64,000 nucleotides of DNA, taken from assembly GCA_025529335.1 (NCBI GenBank), contig JAMYHX010000131.1, forward strand, positions 1-64,000, given 5' to 3'. Origin of the DNA: Rhizopus sp. PT2906. Lineage: Eukaryota; Mucoromycota; Mucoromycetes; Mucorales; Rhizopodaceae. This document shows positions 34,401 to 45,738 of this stretch, piece by piece. The position numbers and the translations under genes were made by a program. The notes beneath the pieces are model-generated. The model was not told where the DNA came from and searched no databases. It saw only the letters and a program-made list of their open reading frames with translations. Each line of letters begins with the position of its first letter. Position 1 is the stretch's first letter.

Positions 34401-37400
34401 ATGACAGAAATGATTAGCAAAGTAAAGCAGTTCCAAAAAGAAACTCCTGCAGTATTAACAGACGAAAACAAGTCAACTGTCATGAACCAAAAGCAGCTCA
34501 AGAAGAAGGCACTCGTTGACTTTTTGAAGGAACTTCGTCGTCTCGGATTGAAATCTCGCGCTACTACTATGCGAGAAAGTAACTCTGACTCAACTGCTCT
34601 CTTCCTTCAAAATGCAGCAAAATTAGAATTGTTGGAAGCAACCAAGAATCTTCAGAAACTACCCTTGTCTATTTGCAGTGGTGCTACTCAAGATATTATT
34701 GAACAGTGGAACAAGGCAAATGACTATTACTACCGCTGTGTTGCAAGACTGACCCATTTGCGAACGATCAGTACGACGAATGTAAGCAGAGATCTTTCGA
34801 TGCTTGAGGTTGAACGAAGCATGAGTGCTGCAGAGCACATGTTCCTTTTAGTGCGCAAGGAACGTCATCTCTTTGCTCAAATGGAGAATCGTATCCAAAT
34901 CCTCCAAGGTGCTTCTGTTCAGCTTGCTTCCTTGTATGATGCCTTTACCAATGGAAAACTGATCGCTAAAGGTGGAGATATCGAACATCGATTTACACAT
35001 CATAAAGCATATGTGGATAAACTTGCTTTGCTCATGAAGCAAGCCGTTGAACTCGTCTCCATTCAAGCAAGTTCTGCAGCTCAAGGCGTGTTAAAGGATT
35101 TGCAAACTGCATGTGCTGATGTTCAAAAGGTTCAAAGAACGGTGGACTACTGGTTCGTACAACGTTATCTTTATCCTAGATCTGCTACGTCCCTTGACTT
35201 TTCATTGATGTCTATCGATATTGATCAACTGATAAAAGACAATATGAATAAGTTGGATCCTATTGAAACCGTTCTTGTCACCATGTCGCAAGCTTTACCC
35301 CAGTCAAGCCACACTCTTTACTCCATCATTCAGTTTATCTCTAGTATGAGAGCTACTACTGCTATGGTTGATTCTGAAAAAGCTGTCAATGCAGAGTTAA
35401 CAATGACTGACTTGCGTGATCGAGCTCATGCCTTGATTGATACGGTCTTGGTATCCATTCAAGATCTCAAGAAGGCCAATTCGACAGTAAACCCTGCTAA
35501 ATCAGAAGGGGATGACGATAATGAAGATATGCCACAAAACTTCATCTGTTTCCAGAGTGAAAAGCAGGCTACTCTTGTTAGTGCTCTTCACTTAGAATCT
35601 GCATCTAGACGTTGCGTTGAGCTGTTGACAACAGCACATGTTTTGGTCAGCCGTGAACAAGATGATGACGTTGTTTGTGAAATCTCTAGATTATTGCAAG
35701 AGGTGTATCCATTCCTTCAACAGTATATGCTTGTAGTTCAACATACCTTAGCCAGAATGCTTATTCATCACAAGTCTATGGCTAAATTCACCTATTGTCT
35801 TGTAAATACATTCAGTATTATCATCACAAAGGGTTTCTGTATGCCTGAAGGAGCTGAAGATGCCGAAGAAGGTGATGCTGAAGGTATGCAGGCAGGAACA
35901 GGTATTGGCGAAGGGGAAGGTACCAAAGACGTCAGTCATGAGATCGAAGATGAAGAGCAAGTACTCGGAACGCAGAATGAGGAACGCTCGAATGATGATA
36001 AACAAGATACAAAAGAAGAAAAGGAAGGTATGGATATGGAAAATGACTTTGACGGTAACCTTGAAGATGTGGAACAAGAGGAACAAGATAATGAAGAGTC
36101 AGAAAGTTCTGAAGACGAGGATGAAGAACCTGATGAGCAAATTGGCGATGTAGATGATATGGACCCAGATGCTGTAGATGATAAAATGTGGGGTGATGAG
36201 CAGGACGAAAACTTGAATGAAAGCGACAAAACGGTTGATGATCAAGGAAAGCAAGAGACGCAGAAGGATTCAGATATAGTTGCCAAGGAAGAGAGTGAAG
36301 AACAGTCTGAATCGAAGAACGAAAAATCTGAGGCTCCTGAGAATCAAGATGATCAACAACAAGAGCAGGACAACAATGAAGAGCAAGGCGACGAAGGTGA
36401 TGAAGGGGATGCTGATGAAGAAAGAGAAGCTGAAGGCGAAGATGAAGACGATGTTGAGAATCGACCAGGAGAGCAGTTGAACGCTGAGATCCCTGAAGCC
36501 GAGACACTTGATCTTCCTGAAGATTTGAATATGGAGGGAGATGATGAAGATCAAGAAGAGGGTGGTGAAGATGACATGGGAATGAATGATCCAATGGACA
36601 TTGATGAGCTACCTAATCAAGAACAGCTGCCTGAAGAAGAAGAAGGTGAAACCTTCCATGACGCTTTGGATCATGTTGATGAAGGAAAAGAAGAAGAAGG
36701 GGAAGAAGATGAGAACATGCCTGATGGTGATCAAATGGATCATACTGAAGAGAAGAAAGAAGGTGAAGAAGATGAAGCACTACCTGACAATGAACAAATG
36801 GATCAAGAAAACTCAAAGACTAGTAATGCTCAGATCGAAGAAGAGGAAGAGAGTGAGCAAACTGAAAGCGCAGCTCAAAACCGTGAACAGCCTAATAGTG
36901 ATGCCACAGCCGATAATCAATTTGGTGTCCAGGGTCAAGCAGGCAAGCAAAGCAAGAGCACCTCTGGTAAGAATGATGGAGAGGAAGATTTGGCTGATAC
37001 AGCACAAGGCGAAGAAGATAATGCTGAAAAGAAGGAAAGCAAAGGAAAGTCTGGAAGTGGCTCTAATGATGTTAACGATGAAGAAGATGAGACAGAAGAT
37101 AATGCTGAAGATTCTGAAGCAAATGAAGCCCAGTCTAACCCTCAACGAAGCTTAGGAGATGCTCTAGAAAAGTGGAGAAGAAGACTTGAGAATGTCGAAG
37201 AAGCTGGTACCGAAGAAGAAGAAACCGACGAGGTGATGAAGACTGAGGATGAAGATACTGAAAATGCTCAGGTGAATGAGAAGGATACATTCGAATATGT
37301 CAAGAATGATGAAGAAGCCCATGATATGCAAACCATGGGCAATGCACAGCCAGACCAAGTACAAGACCTGAAGGCAGCTGCAATGGACGAAAAACAAGAA

Positions 37401-38540
37401 GATGACGCAGGTGTTTCTGGAGAAATGGAAGTTGATCAACAAGAAGAATCTATTGATACTATGCCATTGCCGCGTGAGACCTTGGATATGTCAGGCGCTG
37501 CTGATCGACAAGGAGCTATTCTGACCAAAAGATTGCCAGAGAATCAGATTGATGAAACTGAGATTTTAACTGTAGATGAATCTGTTGTTTCACGAGAGCC
37601 TCTTGAAAAGCAAGATATTGAACATATGCGAGATGAACTGGAAGCCCAAGTATCTGAATGGCGCGAAGAAGGAAGAGATATTAACAAAGCAAGAGAACTA
37701 TGGCAAGGATATGAAAATTTGACACATGACTTGGCAATGGGACTGTGCGAACAACTTCGCTTAATTTTGGAACCTACCTTAGCCACTAAGCTTAAGGGTG
37801 ATTACCGTACAGGAAAACGATTGAACATGAAGAAGATCATTCCTTATATTGCAAGTCAGTTCAAGAAAGATAAGATATGGTTACGTCGTACAAAGCTAAG
37901 CAAACGACAGTATCAAGTTATGATTTCCGTGGACGACTCTAAGTCAATGTCTGAATCTCGTTCTGTACAACTGGCTTATGAAACGCTGGCTCTTATATCG
38001 AAGGCTCTATCACAATTAGAAGTAGGCGATATCTCAATCTCATCCTTTGGTGAACGCGTACGTCTTTTGCATCCATTTGGTCAACCTTTCACAAGTGAAT
38101 CTGGTGCAAATGTTATTCAACAATTCACATTTGCTCAACAAAAGACATATGTTAAAAACCTGATTGAAACTTCCCTTGGTCTATTTGAAAATGCCAAATA
38201 TTCTTCAGGCTCTGGTGCTGCTGAGCTCTGGCAACTTCAACTCATCATTTCTGATGGTATCTGTGAAGATCACGAAGCACTAAGAGCATTAGTACGTAGT
38301 GCACTTGAACAGCGTATTATGATTATATTTATTGTTGTTGACAACAAGCCGGAAAAAGACTCGATCCTGAACATGACAAATATCACCTATACGATAAAGG
38401 ATGGCAAGTATGGTATTCAAATGAAGCCCTATTTAGAGACTTTCCCCTTCCAGTACTTTATGATTGTCCGTGACGTAAGCTCATTACCTGAAGCCTTATC
38501 TGACGCTTTACGACAATACTTTAGCTTTGTATCTAGTTAA
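22413..38540 (+). CDS. MDN1: Midasin (Rea1/MDN1), giant AAA+ ribosome-assembly ATPase
   Basis: Six exons (22413-22801, 22853-22937, 22989-23287, 23343-31335, 31391-31606, 31662-38540) give about 5,286 aa, between yeast (4,910) and human (5,596). Midasin is a dynein-like AAA+ ATPase that strips assembly factors (Rsa4, Ytm1) from pre-60S ribosomes in the nucleolus and nucleoplasm. All six Walker A motifs are present in order: GVTGAGKT (about residue 345), GETGTGKT (691), GPTSAGKT (1106), GDTGCGKT (1405), GSPGVGKT (1740), GPSASGKT (2049). A long helical linker follows, then an Asp/Glu-rich region (about 4390-4925), then the C-terminal MIDAS domain with DDSKSMS (DxSxS motif, about residue 5085). 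Exon 4 alone is 8.0 kb and exon 6 is 6.9 kb. The branch-point-like TACTAAC lies in the last intron. No frameshift or stop was seen. Confidence 0.97.
35850..37450 (+). other. Acidic low-complexity domain of midasin
   Basis: This part of MDN1 exon 6 is dominated by GAA, GAT, GAG and GAC codons and encodes a roughly 530-residue Glu/Asp-rich tether between the linker and the MIDAS domain, as in all midasins. Several long open frames on the opposite strand and in other frames here are composition artefacts. Confidence 0.9.
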
Positions 38541-38647
38541 AACAAAATAATACATAAATAAATAAATCTTTAGATAATAATAACATAGTGGAATAACCCT
38601 TTATTGTTAAATTGTAATATAAATGCTAGTCTTAATAAATATATCAT

Positions 38648-38989
38648 TTAGATCTTGTCATATCTTAAGTAGATATCACTTTCGATTCCTCTACACCAGG
38701 ATTGACCATCATGGTGACTTCTTCCACCACTTAAACATTGATCCCAGAGCTTTTGTCTTAAATCTTTGAAATCATATCCGACCAAACCACTACATCTGAT
38801 GGAGCCACAACTAGCTTCAGATTTCTTGAAGTGGTCAGTTTTTGCCAATCTGTCCATACAGCATTGGAAGTCTTTCTTGTTGATTGATTCACTTCCACCA
38901 CAGCCAGCTTGAGAGCCAAAACTACATCTTGCAGAAACCATACCGAAGGCAGAGGCCATGATAAGGGATACAATTGTTAAAGTCTTCAT
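38648..38989 (-). CDS. Small secreted eight-cysteine protein, unknown function
   Basis: A single exon encodes 113 aa. Residues 1-20 (MKTLTIVSLIMASAFGMVSA) form a textbook signal peptide with cleavage before R21. The mature chain of about 93 residues has eight cysteines (22, 30, 43, 44, 61, 66, 85, 99), including one CC pair, and few other features; four disulfides are likely. A TATAAAAGG box sits 58-66 bp upstream of the ATG. I recognise no family. Such proteins in Mucorales may be antimicrobial, surface or effector-like, but nothing in the sequence decides. It lies tail to tail with MDN1, 107 bp between stop codons. Confidence 0.8.
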   Translation of the reverse strand: MKTLTIVSLIMASAFGMVSARCSFGSQAGCGGSESINKKDFQCCMDRLAKTDHFKKSEASCGSIRCSGLVGYDFKDLRQKLWDQCLSGGRSHHDGQSWCRGIESDIYLRYDKI

Positions 38990-39046
38990 TATTCTAGTTT
39001 AAAATACTATTCTACAATGAAAAAGAAAGCAGATCAAATAGCCTGC

Positions 39047-39055
39047 CCTTTTATA
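39047..39055 (-). promoter_or_regulatory. TATA box of the secreted-protein gene
   Basis: TATAAAAGG on the minus strand, followed by a pyrimidine-rich segment before the ATG at 38989. The spacing fits a strong regulated promoter with a short 5' UTR. Confidence 0.6.
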
Positions 39056-41157
39056 TGTAAACTTCTTATTATAAGCCTTCAAATCCCAGATTAAGGTACA
39101 GAAAAGCGCAGTAGTATGTTGAACCAAAGGAGCGGTTACTAACTTAGTTGGTATCACATAATAAAGCAAGGTTTTAAAAAGCAAAAGATCTGATCTTGAC
39201 GCAATACATACATGTTTTATTAGGAAATAACAGACAAGACCTCTAGACCATAACTTACTGAACTATGCTATATGTATATTCATGATTAACATTGGTACGA
39301 ACATGTGTGGCTTGATTTTGTAACACTTCAAAACAAGATTAAAATGAGTAATTTCGCGCTTGTGTAGCCAGTAAGTTAAGCCCCCTTTTTAGGATCTTAT
39401 GCATAACGATATTGGTGGTCGCGTAACAAGATTGCTTCTTGCTATTGTGCTTTGTCGTCAACAGACATTCTCTACTTCGATGCGAATAGATCTCACTGAG
39501 TTGATCGCCTGAACCACTGCAAGGTCTTTCCATATTTAATTCACGGTGAAGCACCAATGTCCATCAGCCGGCAAGAAATGAAAACAGAATAGTTCACCTT
39601 GCGGAACTTTTCACGATCCATCAGCCCTAAAGTTCTGACTTGTGCCAATAACGCGGTCTCTCTGGCGTAGATCAACGTATGGCAGGACAAGAAGTTCCTT
39701 TCGCTAGCAGAGCTTACCAGCAGCTTATGAAACAAATGCCTTCAACGCAGTTTCACAGTCCATGCGGAACGCATTTCTGAAATCGATAACCAGATTGCAG
39801 ACTATGAGTATCGATGTCCCTGCTGCAAGTACCAATGGTTGTTACACGCAACAGCACCTCAGATTATGACCAACTATTAATGAAAAAATCCCTTGATGTG
39901 AGTTTGCTTAATAACTGATCAATCTATTTCCTATCAAAGCACGTCCTTGATTCCGTCGACACCTTTTGAAGCTTATGAATGCGCCATGAACCCAATTTCC
40001 GCACTATCTCCTCAAGATCATACAAGAGTATTTATTACAAATGATTATAATGATTCCACATGGAGTCATCGCGTTCTGGTGAACCGTACTTATCCATATG
40101 GAATCTCAAGGTCCTTTATTCACTGATCAAATTCAGACCAGACGTACAGTTTTTATCTCTTATTGGCCCTTCCGCTGAAGACATTGGAAAATCTTCGTTT
40201 AGAGCGTTAGCTTTATACTCGTCCTCAGGTTCTAACAACATCCATTCTATCAATTCTCTTGATGATATGCAGGATACTGAATATACTGATTCTGAAGATC
40301 TTATACAATCATTTAGTGAACTAATTCAGTCAAGGATTTAGGTACAAAAATTTCTCTTTTAGCACATTTAGTGTAACAATAGAGCCTTCTTAAGAGCTTT
40401 ATATGTACCTGAAAAATATCTCTGTATATCATTGTTAAAATCGTTTAATATGAGTTTGAGCTCAACCGGGAGTTCATTTAGGCCATTAATGCTATAAAGT
40501 GTTGTTTAATTTGCTCGAGATAAGAACCTTTTTGTATAGTTTTTTTTTTTTTCAACGGGCAAAAAGAGATTTTTCTAATGTACCTGTATCCTCAGCGAAT
40601 CAAAATATATCAAGTTGTGTATACAAAGCAAACACTCCCTATTAGCCTCATTTTCTCCTGCCCTTTACTGATTAAAATGGCAGGTGATGAATTCTTTGTA
40701 CCCTTTTAAATTCCCAGAGATTACTATACTAGCATCAAGAAAGAGATCTGCATCGGCATTTTCTAATATGAATTTGGTATCAATCGTATATATTTATAAA
40801 TCACTCACTTTAATTTATATTATATAATCTCTCAATCTTTAATAACAACAGGATTCAGCAGTAAGAGCAGTAGTAGTCATAGAAACAGTTGTAACCAAGG
40901 TAGATGTCATGTGGAATTATGCAGCTAATTATAAAAAGTTGTATGATGACGACAAGCTTAATTTTAAGAAATCAATTTCCCATGATTTTCAACTTTTTCT
41001 CTTTTTTTATATTCTTTGTGAACAGCGAAATAATAGACGCCAAGAGTGAAGATAAACGACTACTACTTCCCCTCCCCCTCTTGAGAGAAATAATAGATAA
41101 ATACAATTCTATTGTTTAAAAGCAAACCAAGGCAGTAGATAAGCAAAAAAAAAAAAA

Positions 41158-41188
<31 letters not shown>

Positions 41189-41238
41189 AGGGGAGAAAGA
41201 ATAAGGTGGTCCTTTTTTTTGTTGTTTCCCTTTGAATA
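39056..41238. other. 2.2-kb gene-poor region with unrecognised coding-like pieces
   Basis: No gene is assigned. Plus-strand pieces look protein-like yet are split by stops: ADYEYRCPCCKYQWLLHATA near 39800, PISALSPQDHTRVFITNDYND near 39990-40060, and, after an acceptor near 40852, VTKVDVMWNYAANYKKLYDD to about 40990. A minus-strand open stretch covers 39541-39735. These may be decayed genes or elements. A purine tract (41139-41205) precedes the kinase gene. Confidence 0.35.
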
Positions 41239-42381
41239 ATGGAATGTAAACAAGTTATCATTAAACATAAATGGTTAATCCTATACAAGATCGGAGAAGG
41301 GTCCTTTGGACAGGTATTCAAAGGTATCATCTAATGATACTAATTATACACATATATTTAACTATTTATTTTATAGCCAAAGACATAAAGTCGAATGATT
41401 TTTATGCGATCAAACGTGAATTGAAGGACAGCTCACAGCTCTATCATGAATTCAAATTCTACAAGGCGTTAAAGGGTGGACGTAAGTATGAGGCATATAA
41501 AATTAGATGTATCTGCATGTTTATACAATCATAGCTTGTATACCAAATTGTTACTGGTTTGGTCAGCATGACGGTTTTAATTGTCTTACCTTGGATTTAT
41601 TGGGTCCCAGCTTAAAGCACCTTCAAGAAAAATTAAAGGAGATACCATTAAGGATTGTTGTTCAAATAGGATGTCAATTAGTAATAGGCATCTATCATAC
41701 TATTCTTAGTATTAACGTCCTTTATAGATAGCCTGTTTCAAGCATATGCATGACCTTGGCATTGTCTATCGGGACATCAAACCAGAGAACTTTTTATTCC
41801 CTTACAAATATTCCTTTTCCTCTTTCTCTTCTTCTTTATCATTGTCAACTTCACCACCATCGTCTTCGGCTTTATCAGTACGGCCATTACCATTATATAT
41901 AGTTGATTTCGGCTTAGCCACTTGGTGGAGAAATCCCAGGACGAATAAACCTTATCCTGAAGTAAAATATATTAAATATAAGACAGGAACGGCAAGATAT
42001 GCATCCGTGCGTGTTCACAAGGGCCATTCCCACGCCAGAAGAGACGACTTGGAGAGTCTTGGCTATATGTTACTTGATCTGCTCTGTGGTGACTTGCCTT
42101 GGTCAGGCGTAGTAGCACGTTCGTGTAAAGCAGGGTGGGATCGGATTAGAAAAATAAAAGAGGACACGTCCTTGTTTGACCTATGCATAGGATTACCCGT
42201 GGGTATCCTTCATTTTATTGACTATACAAGAAAACTCGAATTTTACGACAGACCTGATTATGACTACCTGATATCCGTTTTACAAGAATCTTTACCCTTT
42301 GGCTCTTATTCGACACTGGTCAAACCACAAACACAAGACTTGTTTGATTTACCTTCTTTTTCAAAATCCATACAAATTTAA
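41239..42381 (+). CDS. Casein kinase 1 family protein kinase (CK1gamma/Yck-like)
   Basis: Four exons (41239-41323, 41377-41481, 41535-41680, 41728-42381) give 329 aa, nearly all kinase domain. Visible motifs: glycine loop IGEGSFGQVFK (residues 18-28), ATP-binding K41, catalytic loop VYRDIKPEN with D128, DFG at D172, then GTARYASV and RRDDLESLGY, which are CK1 signatures. The Tyr in YRD instead of HRD is usual for CK1gamma and yeast Yck kinases. A Ser/Pro-rich insert of about 28 residues (137-165) sits between the catalytic loop and DFG, where CK1 normally has only a short loop. No C-terminal Cys-Cys lipid anchor is present; the chain stops soon after the kinase fold. Key catalytic residues are intact, so it should be active. 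Confidence 0.92.
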
Positions 42382-42579
42382 AACTCAATAGTAGTAAAGG
42401 AATACAGTGTTTTGCGTTTGAAAATATTACATTTCGAGCTTCGTTGTAATCGCTCTTTTCTTTATTAGTTCGAATTGTACAACGTAAATAAAACACAATA
42501 ATTATATGAAGCTTTTTTTTTATCCTTTATCTTCTTTTCGCTCGAATTTGTACGCACCTGGACAACCCGTCATCAAATT

Positions 42580-42789
42580 ATGAATACTGAGAACAATGGT
42601 TACGATCAAGCTGAACCTCCTGCATGGGTCATGGAATTTTTTAATCGCCTTTCCTCCTTGGAAGCTAAGTTCGCGTCTTCTCCCTTCTTACAGGAAGACC
42701 CCAATGTGTTTGTTCGGTCTCCCAGGACTGATTTCCTCTTCCGGATTGACTTATTTGATGAGATAACCATTATAAGAACTCGAGTATAA
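42580..42789 (+). pseudogene. Gag-like retroelement ORF fragment
   Basis: A 69-codon frame reads PAWVMEFFNRLSSLEAKFAS and ends in a segment that overlaps repeat copy A. The short amphipathic helix with SLEAKFAS resembles the start of gag proteins of LTR retroelements, but that is weak evidence. Nothing resembling protease, reverse transcriptase or integrase follows. Confidence 0.35.
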
Positions 42790-43140
42790 TCTTATAGTAG
42801 AGCATGCATTCTACTTTTCCTCTACCGCGTCTGATAAGAATAACTTATACTAATAATAATAACAATAGTAGCTACTACCATAGCATTGATAAATAACCAC
42901 ATTGACCACATTTATCATACTGACAACAAAGCCAAGATTGTTTTGTGCCCTATCATTTACTTTTGCGATCTCTTGAAAAAACCAGTAACTGCTGTCGTGT
43001 TTACATAGACCACACATCTCTTAATTCTCTATTTATTCATTCTCAGCTAATAGACAACATTAGACATTTATAATCATCACCCCTCGTATATATTCGGGTT
43101 GTATCCTCATTTAATAGTTCTTCTTTCTATTTAAAAGTAA
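42747..43140 (+). repeat. Dispersed repeat, copy A (most complete)
   Basis: The first part (about 42747-42927, from GATGAGATAACCATTATAA onward) matches copy B at 54201-54051 in reverse orientation. The second part (about 42993-43140, starting TGTCGTGTTTACATAG) matches copy C at 57081-57230. This marks a multicopy element; the pieces could be terminal repeats of a retroelement. Confidence 0.75.
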
Positions 43141-44096
43141 ATGTTGTCAATTAACTCTTTACTGTTTTACAACTACATAAGCACAAACATCACAACTGCA
43201 AGATGAGAATTCCATCAATGATAATTTCAAGACTGGAAGGGGAAATGTTGATGGTTCACTTGACTATTGAAGGCTGGTTTGTATTTGAAAAGATTACTGA
43301 TGTAGATACTCCCCCAAGTGTCAAGCTTGTAAAGAAAGGAGCAATCAAAAACCATTGTTCTATAATAACAGGAAGTACTCCTATCTCAACAAGCATTATC
43401 GCTGTGTAGAATTACTGTTTGGATCTCAAGGAACAATCAACTCAAATCAAGCCAATAAAGGCCATTAATAAGGAAGACAAAATGGCCCTATCTAATTTAC
43501 AACAGAAACCTATTTGATTAAGCGAATTTGCGGGCGATACTACAAGTGATGAAGAGTAAATAAAAAAAGTCTTTTGTTTAATAAGCAAACATTATCTATT
43601 ATCATTGTCATTAAAAATGACTGAAGTTTAAAGATATTAGCAGATAAACAATAAAGCATGCCTTTCTGTATGCACTGATATCTATCTCATTTGATATCTA
43701 ATAAGTGCATAAGTCAAGAAATAACTATTTATTGAATTCAAAGGTAGTGAATGTCTTGAAAAAAAAAAATATATAAAATCAGGTTCACCTCAAAACACGA
43801 ACTTCTAAGAAAGCATAAAATTATAGAGGACTTATCTGTTTTCTGGAGGTCTGTGCCACTTGCACAATAGCATGTTTCTTACTTAAACGATCTCTTACTA
43901 TCGCTTCCAGTTGCAGCAATACATGTACAATTTGTAAAGTTGATGTCGGAACTTTCTGTGTAGAGAGCGGGTCTTGAATACTTTCTTGGGTGTTTAGAGT
44001 TTTCCGTTAAGGGATAAAGTTATGCCACCAAATCTGTTCGGATTAGTAAATGTGAGAAAAAGAAAGTGATCGCAGTTTTTAAATAATATGCAGACT
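43141..44096. other. Intergenic with an unmatched short ORF
   Basis: A plus-strand frame at 43203-43409 (68 aa, MRIPSMIISRLEGEMLMVHL) has no signal peptide or family resemblance. On minus, about 43985-43800 reads STLQIVHVLLQLEAIVRDRL without a start codon and then a stop; it may be a remnant. Otherwise AT-rich. Confidence 0.3.
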
Positions 44097-44103
44097 ATAT
44101 AAA
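44097..44103 (+). promoter_or_regulatory. TATA box of the glutaryl-CoA dehydrogenase gene
   Basis: TATATAAA-like element about 40 bp before the GCDH start codon, followed by a pyrimidine-rich stretch (TTTTTCCCTTTCTTTC), a common fungal transcription-start context. Confidence 0.5.
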
Positions 44104-44141
44104 CTGCAATTCTTTTTCCCTTTCTTTCTTAAACACATTCA

Positions 44142-45566
44142 ATGTTCCTTCGTCAACTCTTTATTCATAAAAAACCTCTCATTACCTCTTCTGCCACGCG
44201 TTCACTTGCAACCAAGGCTACGTTTGTTAAATACAACTGGCAAGATCCTCTTAATCTCGAAAAGTTACTCACCGAAGATGAAGTATTTGTTCGTGACGCT
44301 GCAAGAAGTTATTGTCAGGAACGTCTTTTACCTAGAGTCATTCAAGCCTATCGTAACGAAAGTAAATAGAGACATCCTTACAAACTCGAACCTATACTAA
44401 CCTGATCTTAGAGTTTGATAGAGAGATAATGAATGAAATGGGTGAGTTGGGTTTCTTAGGATCCACCATTGACGGTTATGGCTGTGCTGGTGTATCATCA
44501 GTTGCCTATGGTTTGACAGCCAGAGAGGTTGAAAGGTAACTTACAAAAAAGTACTGTGGGAAAATTGATGTTAAATTACTCTCATCAGAGTCGATTCTGG
44601 TTACAGATCAGCCATGTCTGTACAATCCTCTCTAGTGATGCATCCTATTAACGCCTATGGCTCAAAGGAACAAAAGGACAAGTTCCTTCCATCTCTAGGT
44701 AAGTGAATGTCATCTTCAAGATCTATGTGCTTCGAAGTTGATGACTAAATGTACATATAGCAAAGGGTGAGAAAGTCGGATGCTTTGGTCTGACAGAACC
44801 CAATCATGGATCTGATCCTGGAAGTATGGAAACAACAGCCAAGAAGGTTAATGGACACTATGTCCTGAATGGTTCCAAGACTTGGATCACAAACTCACCT
44901 ATTGCCGATGTCATGGTTGTCTGGGCTAAGAACTTGGATGAAGGAGGTGCCATTCGAGGCTTTTTGCTTGAACGCGGTATGCCCGGTTTAGAGACACCTG
45001 TGATTCATGGCAAGTTTTCTTTGCGTGCTTCGATTACAGGCATGATCATGATGGATAATGTTGAAGTGCCTGTTGAAAACATGTTACCTAATGCCAAGGG
45101 TCTCGGCGGTCCCTTTGGATGTCTGAATAACGCTCGTTATGGTATCGCTTGGGGTGCCTTGGGCGCCGCAGAAGCTTGTCTGGAACAGGCTCGCAGTTAT
45201 ACCTTGGATCGTAAGCAGTTCGGTCGTCCCTTGGCTGCTAATCAATTGATTCAAAAGAAGTTGGCTGATGCTAATACTGAAATAGCCATTGGCTTACAAG
45301 CATGTGTTCAAGTCGGCCGTTTAAAGGATTCGGGTGAGCTCGCTCCTGAAATGATTTCAATGATCAAGAGAAATTCTTGTGGTAAGGCTCTTCAGATTGC
45401 CCGTGAATGTCGTGATATGCTTGGTGGTAACGGTATCTCTGACGAGTATCACATCATTCGTCATGCTGCTAATCTTGAAGCTGTCAATACCTATGAAGGC
45501 ACCCACGACGTCCATGCCTTGATCCTTGGTAAAGCCATTACTGGTATTCCTGCTTTTGCTAATTAG
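44142..45566 (+). CDS. GCDH: Glutaryl-CoA dehydrogenase, mitochondrial
   Basis: Four exons (44142-44361, 44412-44535, 44589-44698, 44761-45566) give 419 aa. The FAD enzyme oxidises and decarboxylates glutaryl-CoA to crotonyl-CoA in lysine and tryptophan breakdown. The first ~27 residues (MFLRQLFIHKKPLITSSATR) are a mitochondrial presequence. Acyl-CoA dehydrogenase motifs are present: GCFGLTEPNHGSDP, NGSKTWITNSPIAD, RYGIAWGALGAAE, RKQFGRPLAANQLIQKKLAD. The ending NTYEGTHDVHALILGKAITG holds the catalytic base E397; this EGTHD context together with the decarboxylase-type sequence favours GCDH over short- or branched-chain acyl-CoA dehydrogenases. NRDE2 begins about 170 bp downstream on the same strand. 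Confidence 0.95.
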
Positions 45567-45738
45567 AAAGACATGAATCATTCAGTTTTCTTTTAAATAT
45601 CTAAGCTCTTTTTAATAAACCATCGTCATCCTTTCTAGACTTTATTATTGTTTTCTCTTCTTTATCGGACTTTAGCAATTCCTGCAAAAGCTTACCGTTT
45701 ATGGGCAACCTTTTTTTTCTCTGTCTTTATTTTCTATA

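Noticed and set aside
35748..37442. Several long minus-strand and alternate-frame ORFs inside MDN1 (for example 35932-36594)
   Set aside because: They arise from the purine-rich acidic domain; GA-rich codons rarely create stops in other frames. The MDN1 frame carries the conserved domain.
42580..43409. Considered as a single intact host gene after the kinase
   Set aside because: The two short frames are not joined by usable splice sites, and the middle overlaps a dispersed repeat, so a retroelement remnant fits better.
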